From Ctenosaura bakeri (taxonomy: Eukaryota; Chordata; Lepidosauria; Squamata; Iguanidae), in assembly GCA_948474755.1 (NCBI GenBank), contig CAOLHI010001155.1, positions 310,001-374,000 of the forward strand: a DNA stretch of 64,000 nt, read 5' to 3'. The notes under the pieces are model-generated. The model had not been told where the DNA came from. It made no database searches and saw only the letters and a program-made list of their open reading frames with translations. This document shows positions 42,896 through 54,184 of the stretch, piece after piece. Numbering within the stretch: the first letter of the stretch is position 1; the number at the start of each line of letters is the position of its first letter. Made by a program: the position numbers and the translations under genes.

Positions 42896-45264
42896 AAAAG
42901 CAGTCTCTGTAAATTCCAGACCAATCTGTCAGAAGCTGTATTCTCTTTTGCTTTGAAGCTCAGCTGGTAGAGAACAATTAGCAAGGATTATTTGAGTGAA
43001 GTTCCTAAAACCTGCAATACACTGCTTTACTTGTTTTACAGTAGCATCATTTTTAAAAATTTAACAAGGGGATAATTAAAAAAATAGGTGAAACTAGTAA
43101 ACTATTTCAAATTGTTTAACAGCTACTTTTATTAAGCTGTATCTGGTTAGTAGCTAAAACTTTTTAGATAGTGGTCATAGTTGTAGGTAAATAAATTTTT
43201 AAATAGTGCTGCTCAGTGGTATGTCATACCAAATTCTCAGTCTGCAGCATTTTTCTATGTATTTTGATGTGTATCTTTTCAGATTTAATGAGCCACTCTG
43301 TTTTTTGTTTGTGGCAGTAAATACAGCAATTCGGGAATGCCTTGTACTATATTACACTCCCAGTGTTTTTACAGAAACCAAAGGAAGAGCACAACAGTAT
43401 ATTTACAGCCTTAAGATCAAGGTCTGTTAGAAGAACTTTAAAAAATGTTAATTCCAGAAACTTGAGTTCCTTTGGAATGGATAGTACTTTGCACAATATT
43501 TTGAAAAGCTTTCAATTGTTTTTCTCTGAAGAAATTTCACAGATATGGGACCTTGGTTGATACTGATATTGCTTCTTTATCACACAAATTCTAGTTGAGG
43601 CTCATTTCTTAAAATAAGTTTTGAGATAGAACACTCATAACAAATATTCAGGCAAAGAGCAAAATGATAAACAATCGCTCTTCTAGCGTCAAGGTTATTT
43701 TACAGATACAGCCTCATGAAGAGTTATTTTAAATATGCTGCATCATTTTTTGTTTTTCCTGCTCCCCTCTGTCCAAATTTGGATTCCCCCCCCCCATGTG
43801 CAAATGCAGTTTACTTAACTTTCCGGGTAATATTTAAATATTTCGCCATGCTTTAAATTATTGGATTTTTAAAATTTCTTGTAGTTCTTTAGGCAAATGG
43901 AAATTCTTACTACGTTTCACAGTGTTAGAATCATCAGCTTGGCTTCCAGTATCTGGTTCAGAACCTAGCTGAGGGTAGAAAACAGATTTAACTAATGAAC
44001 TTATTTCTGTTTTTAGTCAGTCAGATATTTATGCAGAGAGAGAGAGAGAGAAAGATTCCCACATTCCATTTTATGGAATGTCTAGTGGTTAAAGTTTTCA
44101 TTTCTTAATGCAGACTGGAGCAGACTAGGTCCTGAATGGCTGGTGTCCACCAGGGGTAGAAACAGGAACGATTACTTTCCAAATATAGTCATTTACTTTA
44201 TCCCATATAATAATTTCTTTCTTTTTTTTTCCTATGGGGAAGACATAAAGCTAACACTTCAGTAAGGGTAATCTAAGGATTCCAGATTGTTCTAAGTGTA
44301 TGAAAATCTGGTGATTCCAGGCTGCTTTATTCAATGGTAGCCCCCATTTTTATACAATGATTCCTACTGCAGTTGTTATTTTAAATGTTTTATATTGTTT
44401 TAGTCTATGTATATTATGTTTTTTCTGTGTACCTTGGAGAACTCTTGTTTCAAAATACGGTATGGAAATACAAGAAAGAAGGTGGGAAAGAAGGAAATAA
44501 GTAAGGAAGGAACATAAATGTTTGATTTTAGTTTTTTGATCTGGCAGAAGAGAGCTGTAAAAAAGAAAATCTAAAATTCAGAAGCTGCTGTGCACATAAT
44601 TCATCTCTAATTTCTTCCATTTATTTCTGTGAATAAATTTGCATGCATGCTTCTTTTCACTTGCTAGTTAGGCCATTCCACCCAAATGAATTAGACATTT
44701 GTTAGCAGATGAATTTCATTTTTAAATCTCAAAGCTCCCAGTGTATTTAAACAACAAACCCCTAAACTAGGATTAGAAGAAAAAGGTCTCCCTTAATCTT
44801 TTTTGTGGAATAGTGTCACATTTTGTGTGTCTGAATAATTGATTTGATCAATGCTATCAAGTGTGACACTGGTATATATTATGAGAATCCATGCTTTGTA
44901 GAGTGAGTGGTCACTGGATTACAGGATTAAAGTGTGATTTCGTTAGGCATTTAAATCCCATTAGGAGTATAAATCTTTGTGGGAATATCATTTGAAAAAA
45001 TGCAAAATAATTTTTTTAGAAGTGTTCTCCCTGGTAGAGGAGACTATAATAATAATTTTTCACATTTTGGGACTTTTTAAAATAAAAGACATTTATGTCA
45101 ATGTTTGGGGCAAAATACATCATTTTTGCCCAGAATTCCCCCCCCCAAAGATATAACATTTTGTCCGCAAGCTTTTTTGTACATAAACTATATGGGGGGA
45201 GGAGGTTTTTAAAACAAAAACAAAAACCTGCTGAAGGACAATAAATTGTGTAGCTGACAGGGGT
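42896..45264. other. No recognisable gene; minor simple repeats
   Basis: AT-rich DNA. A (GA)8 run lies at 44035-44051 and a probable degraded LINE/SINE tail at 44380-44465 (GTGTACCTTGGAGAACTC then an AT-rich end). Nothing else supportable. Confidence 0.4.
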
Positions 45265-45400
45265 GTTTTTACTGGATGCTTCAGTGTATGGACAACATCC
45301 AAAATCTGCAAAATAGTAGGCCAAACAAAATTGCACAAAATACGTCATGCAAACTTTCAAAGCTTCACTGGCTTCTTCATCAGACAAAGATGTTTAAAAT
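45265..45400 (-). repeat. Interspersed repeat with hammerhead-like core
   Basis: On the minus strand it reads CTGATGA (45377-45383), an 18-base spacer that can form a 5-bp stem, GAAA (45355-45358), then GTTTGCATGACG. The CTGATGA...GAAA arrangement resembles the hammerhead ribozyme core known in Penelope-like elements. The bases after GAAA do not give the canonical stem III plus U-H cleavage site. The repeat family is not certain. Confidence 0.3.
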
Positions 45401-47164
45401 CAAACAGGAGAAGAAAAAAATGATAATGGTAGATTCACAGGTCTACATTTTGTCAAGATAGTGTTCTGGTTGTTGTCATTTAACATGATTTGGAGAAAAA
45501 TCAGTGCAGGCAGAGGTTGCTCCCTCTTTGGCCATGTGGACGCTGGGAGACAAAGAGTAGTAAAATCTAGGTAATAAAATGTTAACACCATTAACAATAG
45601 AAAAAGTAACTTCCCTTCAGATCCAAACTGTTTCTATCCTGGGTGACTGCGCTCCTGCACTCCCACAACAACAGAAATAAAAAAAAGGTTGTAGAACCAT
45701 GATAATACTATTAGTGTGCAGTCAGGAGCTGCACACATTCACTTCTCCATGCAGAAAACGCTTGAATGAACCCTGTCAAAGAACTTAGGGCAAAACCCTA
45801 GGAATTTTCAGAACCTTCAATAAACATGATATTTTTGGCTGGATGTGTTTCTATATCATGTATATATTTATATTTTAATATTTGTGAACCAGAAAGAATA
45901 TTTGGCAAAGAAATAATCTATACTGTAACAAATGTGTGCATCCTCTGCTGGTTAAGGGATAAGCTTCTTGTAAAATTCTGTGATCTAATATATATGCACA
46001 GAACTCTGTTCCACTTTTGCAATCTCAAATTCTATGGAATGAATAGATTATAACATTGAATCCATTGTAGGGTGGTGGGCAGGGAAGAAGATAAGTTATT
46101 ATCCCAAACACTTTTCAGTACAGGGCCACATGTTAATAACAACACCTTAATGGAGCTAAAAGCAGTTATAATAAAAAATGTACTAAATTTCTATTTATTT
46201 TCTATTTCATAAAAAAAAGACAACTTTTATTAAATTAACTGATTTTTAGCCCTGGATCCTAAGATACCTGCTGACATTCCTAATCAATACTTTTATCAGA
46301 ATATATCCATTTATGTCAAGGCATTCTGTAGGTCTCTTAAGAACTAACAAAAACTACACATTTTTGTTGGTAACAGTGAACTGACTGTGCTACCAATGTT
46401 GTGAGATATTTAGGTAGGCATGTATAGTTAAATATTTCCTGACAGAAAAAAATCCCTATAATATAAATGCAGCTTGGACATGATTTATTTCAGTTGCTGC
46501 AGTTCACCATGTGGAAGTTTCCAGAGGTGTGGGGCAGGGCATCAATTGAATGTGAAAATCTGCAAATTAGGATCGTAAAGGCTACTCTGAAAAACCAGAC
46601 CAATTTCCTCCTTCAATCATTGGCCTAAATCCAACTGCTTGTGCCTGCTACAGCAGGCTAACTGAATGAACACCTCTATAAATCCCACTGATCCAATGGG
46701 CCTACTCTGGTTGGTACTAGCTGTTGGATTTAAGGCCAATATGTGGGATTTGATATTAGCATTTCTGCCACAAATACTTTTTCTAAGAAGCAGAGAATCA
46801 CCAGTGCTCTCTTGTGATGTGAGAAGGGGTTTGTTTTGTTTAAAAAATAGCTTGATTCTATGCTTTACTATTGTGGAACAGTTGTGTTGATTAAGCATAG
46901 AATATTTTCAGGTCTGTTACCAAGTCTGCCCTTTTGGACTGTAGCAGATTAAAGTTAGAATTGTACAAATGTTGAAATGCCAACTTCCATTTAAGCCTGG
47001 CAACATACCAAAAAAAAATTGGTGTTGGCAAATTTAAATCGTTTTCAACTCCAAATTGTTTTCTCACTTAGGTTTATGTCATCACATATGAATTAAAACC
47101 TAGAAAATCTGGTTGTAACCATTTAAAACAATTTTCAAACTCCTGTTCTCCCTCTTTGTTCTCT
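45401..47164. other. No recognisable feature
   Basis: Short frames only, with no domain or repeat family that I recognise. Confidence 0.45.
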
Positions 47165-47405
47165 TGTGCATGTGTGTGCACGTGCGTGTGTGCACCTTCA
47201 GGTCACCCATCAACTTATGGCAACTGCATGAATTTTCGAAGGGTTTTCATAGCCGAGGAATACTCGTAGGTGTTTTTGCTGGTTCCTTTCTCTGAAATAT
47301 AACATACAGCAAATGACATTTATTGGTGGTCTCCCATCCCTGTACTAACCAGGGCTGACCCTGCTGATCTCCCAAGACCAGATGGGATCCGGTGCCCTTT
47401 GGATA
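47165..47405 (-). mobile_element. 5S-rRNA-derived SINE (SINE3-type)
   Basis: The minus strand from about 47400 carries a 5S rRNA-like head: GGATCCCATCTGGTCTTGGG, AGATCAGCAGGGTCAGCCCT, GGTTAGTAC and GGATGGGAGACC. These correspond to the internal control region and 3' half of vertebrate 5S rRNA. A unique body follows and then a (CA)n-like tail near 47165-47195. The 5' third of 5S (start to about base 35) is missing or replaced, so this is a retroposed SINE copy and not a 5S gene. Confidence 0.7.
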
Positions 47406-48594
47406 TTTAGGTCTTTGTGTTCTCATTTATTGGAAGTTTGTTTTTTTAAAAGCTTGCTTGGTTTTGGTGTCAGCTGAGCCCTTTCAGAGTTCTGAGATAT
47501 CCAGTGGAAGCACTTGGAGGTGCATTGGGTGTAAAACGATGACAGGAGGAAGCACAGCAGCAGGTCCTGCTTTCTGGCCTGCATGAGGTCACTTTGAGAG
47601 CACACTGGTCTCTATTTGTCAATGTTATATCATCAGAAAGGGAGTGATCAGGATTCACCTAAAAAATTGTCTACAGAGTATCCTTGTCTCGTCCCTTCCA
47701 TTCAGTTCCCATGCACAGGAAGGCTTTTATGGGTAGGGCAGTCAATCACTATCGAAAAAGCAGGGATCCTAATTAGGCAGGCAAGCCTTTCTACATACAT
47801 TTTATATGCACAGAGGCACTGTGCAGTCAGTCTAGGAAACATGTGAAAGCCTGTTGTGTGGCCTGCCCGCACAGCCCCATCCCCTGTTTGCCATCCAGTA
47901 GTACATCCTTTGGTTTCTGAAAAGAGCTCTTGTTATTCCTCGATTCTACACACACAAATATACACACACAAACTGACATGGATTTAGCTCTGTTTAAAAA
48001 AAAAAAAACTTCAGAAATTGGAGCCTGTTTTCAAAGAGTGACTTACAACAAGGTAATTATTACTAACCACCAAGTTCTGTCAATATGCCAGGTAGTCCTT
48101 CTCAGGCCCAAGGAGGAAATGTGACAAAGTTGACTCATTTCAACGCCAGCGGGGGGGGGGCAGAGAGGACTAGTAAACTAATTTCCTTTACTGTTTTCTT
48201 TTTTGAAATAGCTGGGCATTGAAAATTTATATAAAGGTTGAAGGAGGAGGAAACCTTGAAAGAAAGGAAAGAGAGAGACTGCAGACTCACAATGTTTTAG
48301 GTCAGTCCTGGTGACTCCCTTACTGGTGATGCAACGTTGATAAACAGAGATTAATAAGACCTCATTTGTACACAATAGTGCTATTGTTCCCATCATTACT
48401 CACATGCCAAAAAAGTATAGACTCTCACATTCATATGTGGCACTCTCAAATCATAGTCAGCAATTACAGAAGCAGCATTCATCACCTTGGGATGAACAGT
48501 TCCCATGTGGTTCCTAACCATAATGGCAACCACTGTCAGTGGAAAAGCTTAAGCTGTGTGGCAGCAGCTGCAATCAGAAAAAGTGAAGGCACCC
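47406..48594. other. No recognisable gene
   Basis: Several frames of 60-110 codons, none with a domain. A G9 run is at about 48149-48161 and an A11-type run at about 47996-48007. Confidence 0.45.
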
Positions 48595-48597
48595 CTA

Positions 48598-48811
48598 GGG
48601 CCCTTTCAGGCTACATGATAAATACAGATTTATTCCATTTCAACTACCATGGCTGCCTCTTATGCAGTCCTGGGGTTTGTAGCTTAGGGAGGCACTAGAG
48701 GAGCTTCCGGCTGAGGATTCTAAATGCCCCTCTCTGAACTGCAAATCCCAGGATTCCACCAGAACCATGGTAGTTAGAGTGAAGTCATAATGATGTAGTG
48801 TAAAAGGGCCC
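48598..48811. mobile_element. MITE 1 of a cluster (Harbinger-like ends, CTA duplication)
   Basis: The ends GGGCCCTTTCAGGCTACAT and, reversed, GGGCCCTTTTACACTACATC are flanked by CTA on both sides (48595-48597 and 48812-48814). The interior contains a long imperfect palindrome (AACTACCATGG near 48642 and ACCATGGTAGTT near 48765) and the blocks GGCTGAGGATTCTAAATGCC and CTCTCTGAACTGCAAATCCC shared with the copies at 31857 and 49079. Confidence 0.65.
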
Positions 48812-48900
48812 CTAGTGGAGAATGAGTCAGTTGTCTGAAGAGCATTTGTGCATATAAAGTATACCAGTTCAGGTGTTTCAGCCCTGCTTCCTACATTTGA

Positions 48901-49032
48901 ACCATTTCTGCACTAGACTGTTATAAGCATAATTATTCGCTATAAGCTGAGCCCCTCGCTAAACTGCAAACTCCTCCATAGGATGTTGAAAGTGGAATAA
49001 TTGCACAATAACAATCTACTGTGGAAATGGCC
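48901..49032. mobile_element. MITE 2 of the cluster, internally deleted
   Basis: Ends ACCATTTCTGCACTAGACTG and, reversed, GGCCATTTCCACAGTAGATTG. The interior keeps CTCGCTAAACTGCAAACTCC and ATAGGATGTTGAAAGTGGAA, both present in MITE 3. 132 bp long. Confidence 0.6.
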
Positions 49033-49078
49033 TCAGTCACTGCTTGTGTTTTCAAGGAAGCTCTGAAACGAAATTATG

Positions 49079-49279
49079 ACCATTTCCACACTATACTGTT
49101 ATAGTGCTATTATTCCACTTTCAACATCCTATGGAATCCTGGGGTTTGCAGTTTAGGGAGGGGCCTTTAGAATTCTCAGCCAGAGAGCCCTTGGGCCTGA
49201 GTAAACTACAAAGCCCAAAATTCCACAGGAGGTTGAATGGGGAAAAACAGCACTATAACAGTGTAGTGCAGAAATAGCC
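49079..49279. mobile_element. MITE 3 of the cluster
   Basis: Nearly 30-bp inverted ends: ACCATTTCCACACTATACTG and, reversed, GGCTATTTCTGCACTACACT, both followed by GTTATAGTGCT. The interior block GTTTAGGGAGGGGCCTTTAG is the inverse of the block in MITE 1 and at 31857. No transposase frame. Confidence 0.65.
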
Positions 49280-52200
49280 TGTATCTGCATACACTACTGC
49301 AGAGTTTCACATGATCAGAGGCACTGATGAGCCAGAGCTTCCAGTCACACTAAGCCCTGTAATTGCATTCACCTAAACATGGTTTTCAATACATTTTGCT
49401 GCACAGAGAATGGAAGGGGTGACCATCGTGCATGCATCACTATCTCCCTTTGCTTGTAGAAATTAACAAGTACTTACACTATCTGAACATCCTTTCTCTA
49501 TCACTGTTCTTGCATCATGTAAGCTGTCTGAAATGGTACTCAAGCGTTCTTTAAGACATGATGTGAAGAAGTGAGCTAGCAGGAGTCTCCTGGCTCTAGA
49601 ACAGAGTACATAATTTTGACTGCATAATTCAGTGTTGTTGTTTAATATATTAAATAAAAATTCTATATTATATAAATGAATATTGTCCTCAAATTCTCAG
49701 TGGCAAAGTTTAGTTCATCTTTGATATAACCTATTTTCATTTGAGATTGATTGCAAATTCTCCTCATATTGGGATTAAACAAACAAATTCTGCATCAGCT
49801 ATAATAGCAATATTGAATCTTTTCCCATCTGAAGCTGAAAATAAATTCAATAAGATCACTGTTATTTCCTTTTGGCTTACATCCTCTCACCAAAGGCATC
49901 TTGAGTGGCAAGTGTGCCTTTATTGCAGTTGGATGAATAATGGTTTGGCAGAGATGCTTAGGAGTTTGCTTTCTGGTCACAGCACTATTCCTATGGGTAC
50001 AGCACCACTGATCAAAAGCAGATGAGGCTGACAGAACATCAAAAACAATTTTAGAAAACCAGACAAAATAGCCATTTGCAAATTTGAATCTTTGTGTTAA
50101 TACTGAGTGCAAGAATAGCCGCATTTGTATCTTTGCATGCTTCTAGTTAAGATATTTCTCCTTGGATTTATAGGAATACATTGAACTGAAATCCCTTTTC
50201 TTTACAGCCATTTATATTAACTGTTTCTTCTAAACTCACCTGTAGCTTACAGCAGAATATATGAGTTTGCATTCTTAGGTGTGAAGTTGACTGAATTATC
50301 ACCTTTACTTTAGATTACCACAATAGATAATTGATAAAAGCAGTGCTGTTTGATAATTGTCCTAGCACAGTGTTCTTCTGCCTTACTATATGCCCACCCC
50401 TTTTGGTTGCTTTCTAAATAAAATTTATAATCTGTTTAATTTTCATCAGTGTTGCTGACTTGCAATTTAGCTCAAATTAGACTGAAATGTTCTCTAGTGA
50501 ATGGCCTGACTGCAACCACCCACACCCTGTGAAATTGGGCTGAAATGGAAATGATATAGTACAAGAAGGCAAACATTGAGTATTGAAGTGAAAAAAAAGA
50601 ACATCATGAAATGTCAAGCCACATTTTTGTAGGACTATTTTTACTACATTTCCATAAATGCCAAGGGAATTATTTTGCATATGCTCAAAACTGTTTATTT
50701 TCATTTTTGGCTTGATTTTCCAGCATTGAGCAAACCATGTCTAATGATCTCAAGCATTTCTTAAAGAAAAAAAAAACCCTTATACTTTACATAATGGTTT
50801 GCATGTGTGAGTTCCCTCTGGCAGGAACATTATAATTAGGTTGTCATATTTCTGAGGGTAGACTATCTGTCTTAAAGATACAGTGGTTAATCTTGCCTTC
50901 CAGAATATTGTGATTTTGTTTTGTTTTTAAATCATACTTTCCACTTATTTATTTTATACTCTCATTTTAATCTTCACATTCTTTTTGCTTCTTTTCCTGC
51001 TTCTTCAGCTTAAACATAACGTTGCAGAAGCAAAGAACAGCTGGGTACAAATGGTCTTCTTCATCTAGCTATGGCAAAAGGGACATTGCCTTCTTGATAT
51101 TGTAGCTTCTTCTGAACTTGGAACAGTTTAGACAGGCATTCCGTAGTAGAAAACAGAGACCCCACAAAAATAATCAGAGTTTCTTTCTTTAATCATAAAC
51201 TAGTAGATCATAAACTAGTAGATATCTAAGGACTGTTTTCCTAAGTGACGGTTTTTATTCTGACCCCAAAAGTAAAAATGTGAAATATAATTTAGCTGCA
51301 TGGCTTCTGTCGTAGCTATTAAAATGTAATCATTTAGTACTGGGTGGTGGCTGACAAAGTTGTATGTTTCAGTCTTTTGTGGTCTGGCTACCAAAGGAAA
51401 ATAAATTTACAGAAGTGTTTTCTTGTTTCTGGGAAGCCATATGTACCCTTGATCAAAACCGAGGCATTTTTAAAAAAATGAAAGCCACCAAAAGTGTAAC
51501 TAGTTCAGCCCTGGTAGGGTTTAATCTGGGATATTCTAGCACCCAGATGTCATGTTATTACTGTGACCTGCTTTTCAGTGATGACTTGAAACAATGAAAC
51601 CCTTTCTGATTTTTTAATATCGTTTTTGACATAACATAACATCATTCATTTATAGTGTATGTTTTAAAATAGTAATTAAAGAATTAACGTGGGTGAAAGA
51701 TATCATAAGATGGACAATATTGAGAGGTCTAGAGGCTAAAATTTTACCCCCAGCACCATCTGTGTGCCACACCATGTCTGAAAGGGGCAACAAAAACCCC
51801 TTTTTGAAAGTTTCACAGGGAGTGGGAAAGCTGCAAACTAGCAGCTTCATGGAACCCAAACTTTACCCACTCTTGTTGTAAGATCTGGTGATGCATTGGG
51901 AAAAACAAGGGCATTTATTAGAATGAGTTAAACAGAATGTTTGAAGCAGACTCTCTGCAATGATTTCAGTTTTATCAGACAAAAAGAAGAGTTTAACAAG
52001 AAATGAGAAATAATGATCTAGAAACATTTTTTTTGAATGACGCTAAACATTTGTTAACATCTAAGGGCTACTGTCAGTATTTTACCAACTTTCAATAGAT
52101 ACAGATACATATACAGAGAATGATTTAAAAATATATGAAAAAATAAAACTGTTTCAAAATTGAATAGATATCTGTCTTCTCCAATTCAGCAAATAATGCC

Positions 52201-52944
52201 ATCTTTGTTGATTTAAAAGAACTATTTAAATATAAATTATTTTATGAGTTGGTACTCAAATAAACCTTTTAAGATGTTTCTGAAAGTGTAATTTAATAGT
52301 GACAGACACTTCTCATATGTGGTAGTATATCAAGTAATTTATAAATACCCATATTATTTAAATAATAAAAGAGAAAGTAATGAATTCCTTCTTATTGCTA
52401 AGGTGATTATAGCAGGGAAGTGAAAAAAACAAAAGCTCTACAGTTAATGAATGGAAGAGTAAAGTTTGACAGCACAGCAAATCAAATTAACTGTGTGTGT
52501 GTGTGTGTGTGTGTGATTATAATATAAAAAGCGGAAATAGGGGGACTCAAAGAAGAGTGGGATCTTTTTATGATTTTTCATAGGTTGTACAAAATATGCA
52601 TTTTAATTCTTGTTTTTTGTCATCCAATTATCATATAGTTATTAATTATCAATAAATTATTAATAAGTTATTATTGGTACTAAATGTCAAAAGCAAATAA
52701 TAGCATAGATGTTTTTTACTAGAATCAAGCAGTTTAAATTTGTATGGTACATGCAGTTTTCATAATGTTCATGCAAAATTCGATCATATGTAGAGTGTTA
52801 CATGTAATCATTGTTATATTTTAAATTTCATTTAATTTGCAAAATTAAAATTAAGATGAATATTCCTTTGGCCTAGGAAACAACGTGTATGCCCCACACT
52901 GAATTTTCATGCATGTGAGTTAGGAAAGTGCATGAAAAAAACTT
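49280..52944. other. No recognisable gene; one (GT)n
   Basis: AT-rich DNA. A (GT)11 microsatellite is at 52492-52514. No repeat family or coding frame is supportable. Confidence 0.45.
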
Positions 52945-53145
52945 TTCTGAATTTTTTTTAACACAAAAGTTTTAGATACAATCAAAGACACACATAAACA
53001 CACAGAAAAAAACTAAAATAAAACAAAAAATACATGAAATAATATACCACAAGCTTTTTTTAAAAAACAACAACCACTAATTGCAAAACTTAACAAGACA
53101 AAAGAATGAAACTATACTATGGTAAGAAAAAGAAAAAAGAAACAA

Positions 53146-53176
<31 letters not shown>

Positions 53177-53211
53177 TAGATACAGATAGATATAGATAGA
53201 TATAGATATAT
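53146..53211. repeat. (GATA/GACA)n microsatellite
   Basis: GATAGATA, (GACA)5, then GATAGATA-type units, about 66 bp, within the L1 3' UTR. Confidence 0.8.
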
Positions 53212-53498
53212 ACTGGAATTCAGTAAAAGATGTTATCAAAGAAAGAATAACTTCTACCATATTATCCTGTATGTAAATATAGTTATGACAACCTTGAGCT
53301 ATCATCTCCAATATTTTTTCATATACTACTCTTTCTTACTTGCAAATTGATAACAGTTACAAATAATAAATTCTTTGGGTATCAACACAATGCAAAATCC
53401 TACTATTGCAAGTCTACCACCCATATTTTTTACAAATTCAATAACCCTTGCCCAATGCTTATGATAAACTTCTAATGAACCTTCTCCTAGCAGAGTCA

Positions 53499-53960
53499 TC
53501 AGTTGTCCATCTTTGCCATATCCAATATCTTTAATAGCCCCTCTTCACAAGATGGTATATCCAAGTCCTTCCATCTTTGAGCATATGATAGTCTCACTGT
53601 TGTAATAATGTATTGGAACACTTTTACAAAGTCTTTATTCAAGTAGTCATCAGCCAGTCCCAACAGAAAGAATTCTGGTTTCGGATGAATTTTAACCTTA
53701 AGGATATCCTCCATTATGTCATGCATCGTCTTCCAATATTGCTTTGCTTTACTGCAGTTCCACCACACAGACACACACACACACACACACACATATAAAA
53801 GGTCCCCTTGTCATGATTGCATTTCCAACAGTTGGTAATAGAATCTTTGAAAGTAGGTGGAGAAGCTGAGGAATAGTACTGCTTTATAAAAGAAAATGGG
53901 CTTTTCTCCACTGCCAATTCCCCCCCCTTTTTTTTTTTTACAGGTTTACATGAGCCCAAA
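53499..53960 (-). pseudogene. L1 ORF2 C-terminal zinc-knuckle region
   Basis: The reading SITNCWKCNHDKGTFYM (53850-53800) is the ORF2 CCHC-like knuckle start. In the other L1s FYH is followed by MWW (or QWW) and Cys; here a (TG)n tract encoding alternating Cys-Val is inserted in frame, after which WWNCSKAKQYWKTM continues the motif. EFFLLGLADDYLNKDF follows, the end segment. Several stops lie upstream. The insertion has been generated by microsatellite growth from a TGTGTG seed. Confidence 0.7.
53771..53793. repeat. (AC)n microsatellite inside L1 ORF2 codons
   Basis: About 11 AC units on the plus strand, TG on the coding strand, exactly between the FY and WW codons of the knuckle. Confidence 0.8.
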
Positions 53961-54184
53961 GAAAGGCAGTCTCATTATTACTGATATTACCAACACTCTA
54001 TAGCCTGGTGATTGTCGTACTTACTCAGTCAGCATCTGTAGATTTGACAGTTTCAGGAACAATATCTCATTAGTATATATTGATGCTGGTAGTATATTAT
54101 AAACCTTGCCAGCAGTAGGTTACCAAGGATCCAAATTTTCTCTGAACTGTATAGTTTTTGTTCAGTCTGCTTTTTGCAGAAGAT

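Larger units (their letters stand above)
52945..54180 (-). mobile_element. L1 LINE 3' part, minus strand
   Basis: Read on the minus strand: ORF2 C-terminus from about 54180 to 53500, then an AT-rich 3' UTR with the GTTTTATTTTAG and TGTGTTTATGTGTGT features of the other L1 tails, ending in a T run on the plus strand near 52950 that is the inverted A tail. A (GATA/GACA)n array at 53146-53211 lies in the UTR. Confidence 0.65.

Noticed and set aside
43905..43935. Second hammerhead-like CTGATGA...GAAA on the minus strand
   Set aside because: The 12-base spacer has no stem II pairing and there is no repeat context. A chance match.
45016..45387. 123-codon minus-strand frame with hydrophobic stretches
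   Set aside because: Its N-terminal part lies in an interspersed repeat with a hammerhead-like core. A coding role is unlikely.
47320..47400. Functional 5S rRNA gene
   Set aside because: The 5' third is missing, several control-region positions differ, and there is a SINE body and tail.
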